Shown piece by piece: positions 8,449 through 14,654 of a DNA stretch of 23,425 nucleotides; positions within the stretch are counted from its first letter, which is position 1, and every line of letters starts with the position of its first letter. The DNA is from Candidatus Ulvibacter alkanivorans (GTDB lineage: Bacteria > Bacteroidota > Bacteroidia > Flavobacteriales > Flavobacteriaceae): positions 1 through 23,425 of the forward strand of contig NZ_QOLC01000049.1 in NCBI RefSeq assembly GCF_003333325.1. Direction: 5' to 3'. The position numbers and the translations under genes were made by a program. Below the pieces are notes generated by a model. It was given only the letters and a program-made list of their open reading frames with translations, did no database searches and was not told the origin of the DNA.

Positions 8449-9261
8449 TTATAAAGATTCTATTAATTTGGTGAATAAGGTAATCATGTTTGGTTCTGCT
8501 TTTGCTGCCATTGCAATAATATCTGAGATGTCAACAGGGCTTAAATTGTCGGGGTCGCATTCATCTGTCAACACAGATACTGCTGCTACCGGTAAATGCA
8601 AATGATTGGCGACTATGATCTCGGGGACCGTGCTCATTCCAACTGCGTCGGCACCAATTATACCTAAGTAACGATATTCTGCACGTGTTTCTAGTTGAGG
8701 TCCCACAACAGAGGCATATACTCCTTTGTGTAAATTTATGTCGTGTTCTTTAGCGATAGCAATGATCTTTTGGTTCATTTCGGCATCGTAAGGGGCGCTC
8801 ATATCGACAAAGCGTTCACCCATCTTTTCAACACCTTTGAATGCTAACGGGGATCCACCTTGAAGGTTGATATGATCATCGATCAACATGATCTCGCCCT
8901 TCTTAAAATTTTTGTTGATGGCACCTGAGGCATTGCTAACCAATAATTTCTCTATCCCCAATTTGTGCATCACCCGAACGGGAAATGTAACGTCTTGTAA
9001 AGTATACCCTTCATACACATGAAAGCGACCTTGCATAAGAATTACCTTTTTCCCGCCTAAGGTTCCGTAGATCAATTTTCCGGTGTGAAATTCGACAGTA
9101 GCCGTAGGGAAATACGGAATGTGATTGTAGCTCATTTCACTGTGAATTTCTACATCCTCTAATATTTTGCCTAATCCGGTGCCTAAGATTATCCCAATCT
9201 CAGGTTTCTCAAAACCTCGACTTTGTAAAAAGGCTACCGATTCGTCTATAAATTCTTGCAT
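8449..9261 (-). CDS. Purine nucleoside phosphorylase, trimeric type
   Basis: A 270-aa homolog of human-type PNP, which splits purine nucleosides with phosphate to a base and ribose 1-phosphate. Landmarks are IILGTGLGKI (24-33, phosphate loop), QGRFHVYEGY (77-86), VSNASGAINKNF (108-119), VVGPQLETRAEYR (185-197) with the base-binding Glu191, and GADAVGMSTVPE (203-214). Asp233 (LTDECD) falls where human PNP has Asn243, the residue that favours 6-oxopurines; Asp there is linked with acceptance of adenosine and is also seen in MTA phosphorylases. An adenine-nucleoside substrate would fit the arsenosugar route, where adenine must leave the ArsS product. It lies 3 nt after the TIGR04282 gene. A housekeeping salvage role remains possible. 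Confidence 0.87.
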   Translation of the reverse strand: MQEFIDESVAFLQSRGFEKPEIGIILGTGLGKILEDVEIHSEMSYNHIPYFPTATVEFHTGKLIYGTLGGKKVILMQGRFHVYEGYTLQDVTFPVRVMHKLGIEKLLVSNASGAINKNFKKGEIMLIDDHINLQGGSPLAFKGVEKMGERFVDMSAPYDAEMNQKIIAIAKEHDINLHKGVYASVVGPQLETRAEYRYLGIIGADAVGMSTVPEIIVANHLHLPVAAVSVLTDECDPDNLSPVDISDIIAMAAKAEPNMITLFTKLIESL

Positions 9262-9264
9262 TTC

Positions 9265-9948
9265 TTATAAAAAATTATTGTCTAAATGTGCCGGTAAAAA
9301 TTGCTGCAAGGCAGCGATGTCTTTAACGTCTTCAAAATAATCGATGTCGTTCTTTTCGGCTAAAAGTTTATAGTTTTGATCTTTTAGGTTGGTCATGGTT
9401 GCCTCTAGGACAGTATCACTTCCCCATTTTTTATTCTGAAATAACGCTTCATTAGGTTGCGTCATCCCCAATAGATAATACCCTCCATCCTTGGCCGGGC
9501 CCACCACAAAGTCATGCGTGTTCAACTCGGTGAATGCCAACGCTAACTCTTCCGAAGAAAGATCGTACATATCACTTCCAATAATGATGGCTTGCTCATA
9601 ACCTAGTTCAAATATTTCGACAAAAGCATTGTGCATTCGCTGTCCGAGGTCATCGCCTTTTTGTGTTTTTTTTCTGAAAATACTGGTATCCCAACGGTCT
9701 TCTTTCCGAAGTGCTTCAGAATAGAAAACAAACTTGTCTACCGTTAGCGGCGACGTGATTGCAACGGTATGATCGAGTAAAAAGCAATAAATGTTGAGTG
9801 CCGATTCATCGCCCACTGTTGCCGCCAATCGTGTCTTACACTTCCCCAATTCAGGATTACGCGTAAATATGATCAAGGCGCTTTTAGAGGTCTTTTGCGC
9901 TTTATCGTTTCTTGAATTTATTTTAGAATTTTTTGTTGTGGAAGACAT
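9265..9948 (-). CDS. TIGR04282-type arsenosugar-cluster transferase (DUF2064)
   Basis: A 227-aa protein of the TIGR04282/DUF2064 group, a nucleotidyltransferase-like GT-A fold found with ArsS. Visible motifs are LIIFTRNPELGKCKTRLA (26-43, the nucleotide-binding P-x-x-G-x-x-K-T-R-L), GDDLGQRMHNAF near 97-108, IIIGSDMYDLSSEEL near 121-135 (conserved D) and VGPAKDGGYYLLG near 152-164. The first 23 residues are Lys/Ser/Asn rich and probably disordered; no better internal start is evident. Together with TIGR04283 it is expected to act after ribose 1-phosphate-like arsenosugar is formed, either activating it with a nucleotide or transferring a sugar; the exact reaction is not established. It starts 14 nt after the rhodanese stop and is followed by the phosphorylase after 3 nt. 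Confidence 0.85.
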   Translation of the reverse strand: MSSTTKNSKINSRNDKAQKTSKSALIIFTRNPELGKCKTRLAATVGDESALNIYCFLLDHTVAITSPLTVDKFVFYSEALRKEDRWDTSIFRKKTQKGDDLGQRMHNAFVEIFELGYEQAIIIGSDMYDLSSEELALAFTELNTHDFVVGPAKDGGYYLLGMTQPNEALFQNKKWGSDTVLEATMTNLKDQNYKLLAEKNDIDYFEDVKDIAALQQFLPAHLDNNFL

Positions 9949-9962
9949 ATAATGTTGCCAAA

Positions 9963-10463
9963 TTATTTATAAACTTTTTCACCTTGAAGCAACCATTTTT
10001 CCCAAGCTCTGGAATACACGTGCACTTTATCGGTTTCGATACGTTGTGGATTAACGATTGGATAGCCTTTATTTTTCCATTCAAATAAACCACCGTATAA
10101 ATTCTTTACATTGGTGAAACCAGCTTTTTTTAGTTTTTCGCCAATTGCTTCGGAACGGATTCCGAGGGAACAATATACTACAATTGGGGTATCTTTGTCA
10201 CTTATTTTATTGCTAACCTCTTCCGAAGAAAAATGGATAGATCCTATGTGCTGCGCTGAAGGAAGATGGCTTACTTCAAATTCTTCGGGTTCTCGAGCAT
10301 CCAAGATTATGATCGAACCATTTACTTGTTGCATTCGTAACTCTTCTACCGAAATATAAGGAACACTATGCGTGTTGTATTGCTGAAGCAGATCGTCTAC
10401 CGTGCGTTGGGCGGTAGCGAAACAAGAGGAACATAACAGGACGATTAAAAAAAGTATTCGCAT
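9963..10463 (-). CDS. Exported rhodanese-domain protein
   Basis: I choose the ATG at 10463 because it begins a clean signal peptide (MRILFLIVLLCSSCFATAQ). The ATG at 10514 would add 17 non-hydrophobic residues and overlap the end of arsS. The mature protein has one rhodanese domain: IILDAREPEEFEVSHLPSAQ, then the active-site loop VVYCSLGIRSE with its Cys, then FTNVKNLYGGLFEWKN. With CSLGIRSE the loop has the six-residue length of sulfurtransferase rhodaneses. It should act in the periplasm, moving sulfane sulfur or reacting with thiophilic species. Embedded between arsS and the TIGR04282 gene, it may handle thio-arsenicals or export-side sulfur chemistry, but nothing in the sequence proves a link. 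Confidence 0.85.
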   Translation of the reverse strand: MRILFLIVLLCSSCFATAQRTVDDLLQQYNTHSVPYISVEELRMQQVNGSIIILDAREPEEFEVSHLPSAQHIGSIHFSSEEVSNKISDKDTPIVVYCSLGIRSEAIGEKLKKAGFTNVKNLYGGLFEWKNKGYPIVNPQRIETDKVHVYSRAWEKWLLQGEKVYK

Positions 10464-10489
10464 AGGTGGGAGGTAAGCACTTAAGTTGA

Positions 10490-11557
10490 TCAATCGGTTA
10501 CACTGCCTTGGCAACTGCTACCAGCACCGGCTGTACAACCGTAACAGTGCTGTGATATAATAATCTTCCTATCGTTTAGCAGGTCTTCATTGTATTCTGA
10601 AATATGCTGTATTTTACTAGCGACCTTAAGTCCGAGCATCTGATTGAAATCACAATCGTACAAATAACCGTCCCAACTAATGGAAATGGTATTGGTGCAC
10701 ATCACATTTTTAACCGCCGCAGGATTGTAGGCATCAACTAATTGATACATGTAATCCTCGTAATTTTCCGAAGCAATTAAATAATCAAGAAAACGCGCAA
10801 TTGGCAAATTCGTGATAGCAAAAAGATTGTGAAATTGAATATCGAAATCTTCGAGCAGTGCTTTCTTAAAATCACGTTCCATACTCGCTTGGTCGCCCGG
10901 TAAATACGCACCATTCGGATTGTAGACAAGATCTAATCGCAGGTCGCTATCCGGCATACCGTATCCAACGGCATTGAGTTCCTGCAAGGCCTTGATCGAC
11001 TTGTCGAAAACACCGTCACCACGTTGCTTGTCTGTCTTTCCGCGCGTCCAGTGTGGCATCGAACTAACTACATGTACATTGTGCTTTTTAAAAAAGTCCT
11101 GGAGGTCGTAATATTTCTTGTTTGCGCGAATGATGGTTAGATTACTTCGCACGATAAAATCTTGAATTCCGGCTTTACTTGCTTCTTCGACGAACCAACG
11201 AAAATTCGGATTCATTTCGGGAGCTCCACCGGTAAGATCTAAGGTGTGCGCTCCAGTGTTCCTAATCACTTCGAGACACTGTTCCATAGTTTCGACCGTC
11301 ATGATCTCTTTACGGTCGGGACCCGCATCTACGTGACAATGTTCGCAAACCTGATTGCACATGTACCCCACATTGATCTGTAAGATCTCCAATTTTTTAG
11401 GCTTTAATGGAAAATTGCCTGTTTCCTTTATCTTTTCAGCAAAGGTGGGCAGTTCGCCGTTTTGGAAAATTCCGTTGGAGAGTATTTCCAGTTGCCGATT
11501 GGCATTTGCCAATTCGTTATCTCGTTTGTGTAGGGATTGTTGTTTCAGTTTCGACAT
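10490..11557 (-). CDS. arsS: Radical SAM enzyme ArsS, arsenosugar biosynthesis
   Basis: ArsS uses SAM to make a 5'-deoxyadenosyl radical and couples it to dimethylarsenite, giving the adenosyl arsenical precursor of arsenosugars; this chemistry is known from cyanobacterial ArsS. The CxxxCxxC cluster motif is Cys67-Cys71-Cys74 (CNQVCEHC), followed by LDLTGGAPEMNP (the GGE-like SAM motif) and VRSNLTII. The C-terminal part is the DUF3641-type domain with MCTNTISISWDGYLYDCDF and a terminal Cys cluster HCYGCTAGAGSSCQG (Cys338, Cys341, Cys349), expected to bind an auxiliary cluster or arsenic. In some relatives a terminal Cys is selenocysteine, hence the old name rSAM/selenodomain; here the codons read as ordinary Cys and the frame ends in a normal TGA. 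Length 355 aa is normal. Confidence 0.93.
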   Translation of the reverse strand: MSKLKQQSLHKRDNELANANRQLEILSNGIFQNGELPTFAEKIKETGNFPLKPKKLEILQINVGYMCNQVCEHCHVDAGPDRKEIMTVETMEQCLEVIRNTGAHTLDLTGGAPEMNPNFRWFVEEASKAGIQDFIVRSNLTIIRANKKYYDLQDFFKKHNVHVVSSMPHWTRGKTDKQRGDGVFDKSIKALQELNAVGYGMPDSDLRLDLVYNPNGAYLPGDQASMERDFKKALLEDFDIQFHNLFAITNLPIARFLDYLIASENYEDYMYQLVDAYNPAAVKNVMCTNTISISWDGYLYDCDFNQMLGLKVASKIQHISEYNEDLLNDRKIIISQHCYGCTAGAGSSCQGSVTD

Positions 11558-11626
11558 TGAATCGATTTTCGGTATTAGTAATTTTAATTGAAAGGAAAAA
11601 GAGTTGGAAGTGCTAGCGTACTCAGG

Positions 11627-11959
11627 TTACATTTCAAGTTTGTTTACTTTGTTCATCATCATGACCCCATGCACTAGTGTTGCCCCACTTTTTATGGCAG
11701 CTCCAACATGTATGGCTTCCATCATTTCCGCTTTGGTAACGCCGCGTTGTAACGTGTCTTTTGTATAAGCATCGATGCAATAAGGGCATTGTTCTGTATG
11801 AGCAACTGCCAAGGCGATCAATGCTTTTTCACGAGCGGTCAGCGCTCCTTCTTCAAAGACCTTTCCGTAGTAATCAAAAAATTTAGAACCGAGTTCTTCG
11901 CTCCATTCGGTGATGTCGCCAAATTTGCGCAAGTCTTTTGGGTCGTAATAATTGGACAT
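11627..11959 (-). CDS. AhpD/carboxymuconolactone decarboxylase-like arsenosugar-associated protein
   Basis: A 110-aa, all-helical protein of the CMD/AhpD family, known in databases as the arsenosugar biosynthesis-associated peroxidase-like protein. The core is GALTAREKALIALAVAHTEQ followed by CPYCIDAYTKDTLQRG. The CxxC pair is Cys58 and Cys61. The usual AhpD active site is E-x-x-C-x-x-C-x-x-x-H, and here the last position is Tyr65 in place of His. The end (AIHVGAAIKSGATLVHGVMM) is also typical. It is the first gene of the cluster, 69 nt before arsS. A thiol-disulfide or arsenic-binding role, for example reducing or delivering arsenic to ArsS, is plausible; true peroxidase activity is doubtful without the His. 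Confidence 0.87.
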   Translation of the reverse strand: MSNYYDPKDLRKFGDITEWSEELGSKFFDYYGKVFEEGALTAREKALIALAVAHTEQCPYCIDAYTKDTLQRGVTKAEMMEAIHVGAAIKSGATLVHGVMMMNKVNKLEM

Positions 11960-12067
11960 AGTTGAGTTTGTTATAGGTACGAAATTGTATATACTTTGGT
12001 TTTCAAGTTTGTAAATATATACAAGTAGTCTGTGTAAATGAAAAAACTTACAACCGATTTTAATAAG
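11960..12067 (-). promoter_or_regulatory. Probable promoter/operator region of the arsenosugar operon
   Basis: This 108-nt A/T-rich gap precedes the first cluster gene. It contains a perfect inverted repeat TTGTA-6 nt-TACAA at 12009-12024 and a related half-copy TTGTATATAC at 11985-11994. On the minus strand TTTACA at about 12013-12018 is followed after 16-18 nt by TATATACA, a loose -35/-10 pair; no good Bacteroidota TTTG/TAnnTTTG pair is seen. The repeat would be a candidate operator, but no regulator gene is adjacent. Position supports a promoter here; the exact elements are a guess. Confidence 0.35.
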
Positions 12068-12820
12068 TTAATCGAAGCTATAGGTGATACCTGTACTAAG
12101 ATCGTATTGAGAGTTGGGGATGCCTACGGCAGGGAAGGCGTCGTAGGTAAAGGTGTAGGTGGTTTTAAATGCAAAGTTTTTGAACAGATCTATCAATAAG
12201 GAGGACTGACTCGAGATGCGGTAGTCTTTGAGCAAGGTGAGTTCCGGTTGGTAGTAGGTTGTGCTAACAATACTAATGGTTTCGGTAGGATACAAACTAA
12301 ACGATAGGTAGACGCTTCCGCGGAAATCCCGTTGCAAAGATGTAATGCCGTCGTTAACCTCTTCATGTTCATACATGACCAATGAGCCTAAGTAAAATTT
12401 ATATCGTTCCGAAGAAGTGAGTTTAAAACGAGGTCCGGTACCAACCAATCCACGAAAATCGATCAAGGTGACCTTGTTGTATTGGCCTTGTGCAAAAACC
12501 TCCCAGGCGATCCTTGGATGAAAACGATAATTATAACGCAGATGTTGAATACCACTATTTTCAAACTTGTTGCCCTCGATCTTCTGAAAGGCAATGTCGT
12601 TCTTAAACAACACCAAATGCTTGTTCATTTTATACTGAAGGTGAATGTTGCTCGAAATGGTAAAAAAATCGTTGGTGTTCCTTTTTAGAGCGAAATTCGC
12701 ACTAGCAGCTCCCGACCAGCCCGAAGTGTCGGTAACTTTCCGAAGGGATTCGGCATTGAGTATTTGAGAATTGGCAGTTGTAAAACAACAAAGAATAACG
12801 ATCGCACAAAAATATTTCAT
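12068..12820 (-). CDS. DUF481-like outer-membrane beta-barrel protein
   Basis: A signal peptide (MKYFCAIVILCCFTTANSQ) leads into a 230-aa mature protein made of alternating strands, matching the DUF481 (YdiY-like, salt-induced outer-membrane protein) pattern. Visible landmarks are GWSGAASANFALKRNTN near 35, IQHLRYNYRF near 91, WEVFAQGQYNKV near 106, and GLVGTGPRFKL near 124. The last strand (QYDLSTGITYSFD) is typical of a barrel closing strand. No enzymatic residues are evident. It lies upstream of the arsenosugar operon in the same orientation, separated by 108 nt, so it may be a separate unit; nothing ties it to arsenic. Family call is moderately sure and function unknown. Confidence 0.72.
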   Translation of the reverse strand: MKYFCAIVILCCFTTANSQILNAESLRKVTDTSGWSGAASANFALKRNTNDFFTISSNIHLQYKMNKHLVLFKNDIAFQKIEGNKFENSGIQHLRYNYRFHPRIAWEVFAQGQYNKVTLIDFRGLVGTGPRFKLTSSERYKFYLGSLVMYEHEEVNDGITSLQRDFRGSVYLSFSLYPTETISIVSTTYYQPELTLLKDYRISSQSSLLIDLFKNFAFKTTYTFTYDAFPAVGIPNSQYDLSTGITYSFD

Positions 12821-13107
12821 GATACAATGATTGGTTAGTGAGGGAGTCGTTGAACTGCAAAAATAACGGTAATTATGATGTATTCAAAAAATAACAATCC
12901 GTCAATAGTTACTTTTAAGCATACAGCTTGATCATGCGATTTAACGCTATTTTTTTTGCAATAAGGTGGCCTTTTTTCTTCGGAAACGTTACAGTTTGTT
13001 TTTAAAATCAGGGCGCTATTATGGTGTGGTTGTAGATAATTGCTTCGGAAATCTTTGATAGATATCGATTAAGATTACATGTATGTTGTAGGGGTAGGAA
13101 TGCCTTT
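12821..13107. other. Intergenic stretch without a recognisable gene
   Basis: Between the DUF481-like gene and the terminator I see no convincing coding region, RNA or repeat, apart from two copies of the dispersed octamer CTTCGGAA (12978-12985 and 13043-13050). The part next to 12820 must hold the promoter of the DUF481-like gene on the minus strand, but I cannot place it. Confidence 0.5.
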
Positions 13108-13147
13108 AAAAAACAAAACCCTGAATATCTTAGATAAACAGGGTTTT
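13108..13147 (-). terminator. Rho-independent terminator on the minus strand
   Basis: A perfect 9-bp stem (AAAACCCTG at 13115-13123 and CAGGGTTTT at 13139-13147) encloses a 15-nt loop. Read on the minus strand, the hairpin is followed by G and a run of six T (complement of 13108-13113), the classical intrinsic terminator layout. On the plus strand no T-run follows. It lies immediately downstream, in minus-strand sense, of the tRNA-like 3' end at 13152-13163, as expected for the original terminator of a tRNA gene. Confidence 0.75.
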
Positions 13148-13151
13148 GAAG

Positions 13152-13163
13152 TGGTACCTCCAG
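13152..13163 (-). other. Putative attachment-site remnant resembling a tRNA 3' end
   Basis: On the minus strand this reads CTGG AGGTACC A: the 3' side of a T-stem, a seven-base acceptor strand and a discriminator base. Beyond it, where a T-loop (TTCGA...) should stand, the sequence diverges. With a terminator 4 nt away on one side and an integrase gene 190 nt away on the other, it looks like the short duplicated core left when an element integrates in a tRNA gene. The match is only 12 nt, so chance is possible. The intact tRNA would be predicted at the far end of the element, outside the window. Confidence 0.4.
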
Positions 13164-13290
13164 TACTTAAAGATACTATTCCCACTTGTCCGAGTTTATT
13201 CTTATGTTTCCTTCAAGCCACAACAAACATACATTAGGTTTGCTTTTTAGAAACAAATAAAAACAAAAGGAGCAAAACTCGTTAATAACT

Positions 13291-13314
13291 ATTAGCACCC
13301 TAATTAGCACCCCA
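13291..13314. repeat. Tandem 12-bp direct repeat upstream of the integrase gene
   Basis: Two adjacent copies of ATTAGCACCC plus two bases (TA, then CA) occupy 13291-13302 and 13303-13314, differing at one position. They lie 41 nt before the integrase start. Short tandem repeats next to att cores are usual arm-type sites for tyrosine recombinases, and the encoded protein has an N-terminal arm-binding region, so that is the inferred role. Confidence 0.6.
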
Positions 13315-13320
13315 GTCCTA

Positions 13321-13328
13321 TATTTTTG
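13321..13328 (+). promoter_or_regulatory. Possible -7 box of the integrase promoter
   Basis: TATTTTTG fits the Bacteroidota -7 consensus TAnnTTTG exactly and lies 26 nt before the integrase ATG. No TTTG is found at the usual -33 distance, where the tandem 12-bp repeat sits instead. If real, integrase binding at the repeat could repress its own gene. Confidence 0.3.
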
Positions 13329-13354
13329 ATATTTGCTTCCATAATATTTTATAT

Positions 13355-14653
13355 ATGGGAAAGTTAATCGAAAGAGCAAAAGGAACAACGAGATTTGCAT
13401 TTAAAGAATCCTTAAAAAAACTTCAGCAAAGCCCCAACGATGAGTCACTAATTATGCTTCATTACAGTTATGGAAAGTTGAGGTTCAAGTATTCTACCAG
13501 TTACTATGCTAGCCTCAATGATTGGGATTATAAAAAACAACGTGTACGCAATAAAACGCACATCCTAAACAGGAATGAAATCAATGACTATTTGGACGAC
13601 GTTGAGACTGCTATTAAACGGCAAGTTTCATACTTGGATGCCAATCAGATACCCATTACAAAAGAGGCACTTAAATCCTCATTAGATGAGTATTCCAATA
13701 AAAACATATCCTTAGAGAAAAAAGAAAAGGTAAATTTCCATTCCTACTGTGAGATGTTTTTTGAACGTAAACAAGGAAGTATAAAGGATGTTACCCTTCG
13801 TTCTTATCGTCAAACAAAGAAGCTAATTGAACGATATGATAATCAGTTGTCCACAAAAACAGATTTTAACACAATTGATCTATCATTTTATTACGATTTT
13901 GTTGGATTCCTAGAAGAGGATGATAAGTCTTTAAATACAATAGGGAAGCACATTAAAAACCTAAAAACTATATTAAATAGTGCTACAGATGATGGATATA
14001 ACACCAACAAGGCTTATAAAAGCACACAATTTAAAGCGAAAACTGAACAAACAACTGCTATATATTTAACAGATGAGGAACTGGAAAAAATCCACGACCT
14101 TGACCTTTCAAAATATAAAGAACTTGAGCGTGCAAGAGATATTTTTTTAATAGGATGTTATACAGGACAGCGGATAAGCGACTACAACGGACTTGACCAC
14201 AATGACATTTTTACAAAAGATGGAGTTAGGTTTGTGAAAATTAAACAACGCAAAGTAAAAAATGTTGAGGTTGATGCGCCAATAACAGTAAAAATGTGGG
14301 AAATTATGCAAACAAGATATAATGGTAAATTTCCAAACCGTATGACCGAACAATATATCAATGATTACATTAAACAGGTAGCCCAAATGGCAGGAATAGA
14401 TGAGAAAATAAAATGCACTCGGACAAAAGGAGGAAAGGAGATCGTGAAGTGGTTGCCTAAGCATAATATGGTAGGAACTCACACAGCGAGAAGAAGCTTT
14501 TGTACCAACCTATTTAAGAAAGGGGTGGGTCCTGATTATATTATGCACTTTTCAGGTCATAAAGGAGTGAAAGAATTTTACAAGTACATACGCATTAAAA
14601 ACGAAGAAAAGTCACTTCACATCGCTAAATCGGGGATTTTTAATCTAGCATAA
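13355..14653 (+). CDS. Tyrosine-type site-specific integrase
   Basis: A 432-aa tyrosine recombinase expected to integrate and excise the element. An N-terminal arm-binding part (about 30-110) includes YGKLRFKYSTSYYASLNDWD; a SAM-like core-binding domain covers about 125-225; the catalytic domain follows. Catalytic residues visible are Arg273 (YTGQRISD), a Lys near 296-300 (KIKQRK), His376 and Arg379 (HTARR), His402 (SGHK) and the nucleophile, most likely Tyr411 (FYKYIRI). The insertion before the HTARR motif is usual in Bacteroidota integrases. The gene is the first of the element, next to the tRNA-like core, and the following unknown gene starts 1 nt after its stop. All key residues are present, so the enzyme looks intact. 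Confidence 0.95.
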   Translation: MGKLIERAKGTTRFAFKESLKKLQQSPNDESLIMLHYSYGKLRFKYSTSYYASLNDWDYKKQRVRNKTHILNRNEINDYLDDVETAIKRQVSYLDANQIPITKEALKSSLDEYSNKNISLEKKEKVNFHSYCEMFFERKQGSIKDVTLRSYRQTKKLIERYDNQLSTKTDFNTIDLSFYYDFVGFLEEDDKSLNTIGKHIKNLKTILNSATDDGYNTNKAYKSTQFKAKTEQTTAIYLTDEELEKIHDLDLSKYKELERARDIFLIGCYTGQRISDYNGLDHNDIFTKDGVRFVKIKQRKVKNVEVDAPITVKMWEIMQTRYNGKFPNRMTEQYINDYIKQVAQMAGIDEKIKCTRTKGGKEIVKWLPKHNMVGTHTARRSFCTNLFKKGVGPDYIMHFSGHKGVKEFYKYIRIKNEEKSLHIAKSGIFNLA

Positions 14654-14654
14654 T

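Larger units (their letters stand above)
1297..13050. repeat. Dispersed octamer CTTCGGAA, enriched in chromosomal part
   Basis: By eye I find CTTCGGAA on the plus strand at 1297, 3725, 4160, 4391, 5399, 8321, 10148, 12978 and 13043, and its complement TTCCGAAG at 1649, 4278, 7298, 9550, 9704, 10221, 10766, 12407 and 12738. That is 18 copies, nine per strand, in 13.1 kb, where a random sequence of about 40% GC would give less than one. The mobile element has one (17699). Confidence 0.7.

Noticed and set aside
10464..10514. Longer rhodanese start at 10514
   Set aside because: It adds 17 non-hydrophobic residues before a complete signal peptide and would overlap arsS by 25 nt; the ATG at 10463 is better.
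13291..13314. Tandem repeat as the start of a CRISPR array
   Set aside because: Only two adjacent 12-bp copies without spacers, and no cas gene is present.
13176..13400. Minus-strand open frame of 74 codons across the integrase start
   Set aside because: It overlaps the integrase 5' end and its promoter region, its composition is low-complexity and Phe/Leu/Tyr rich, and no motif is visible.
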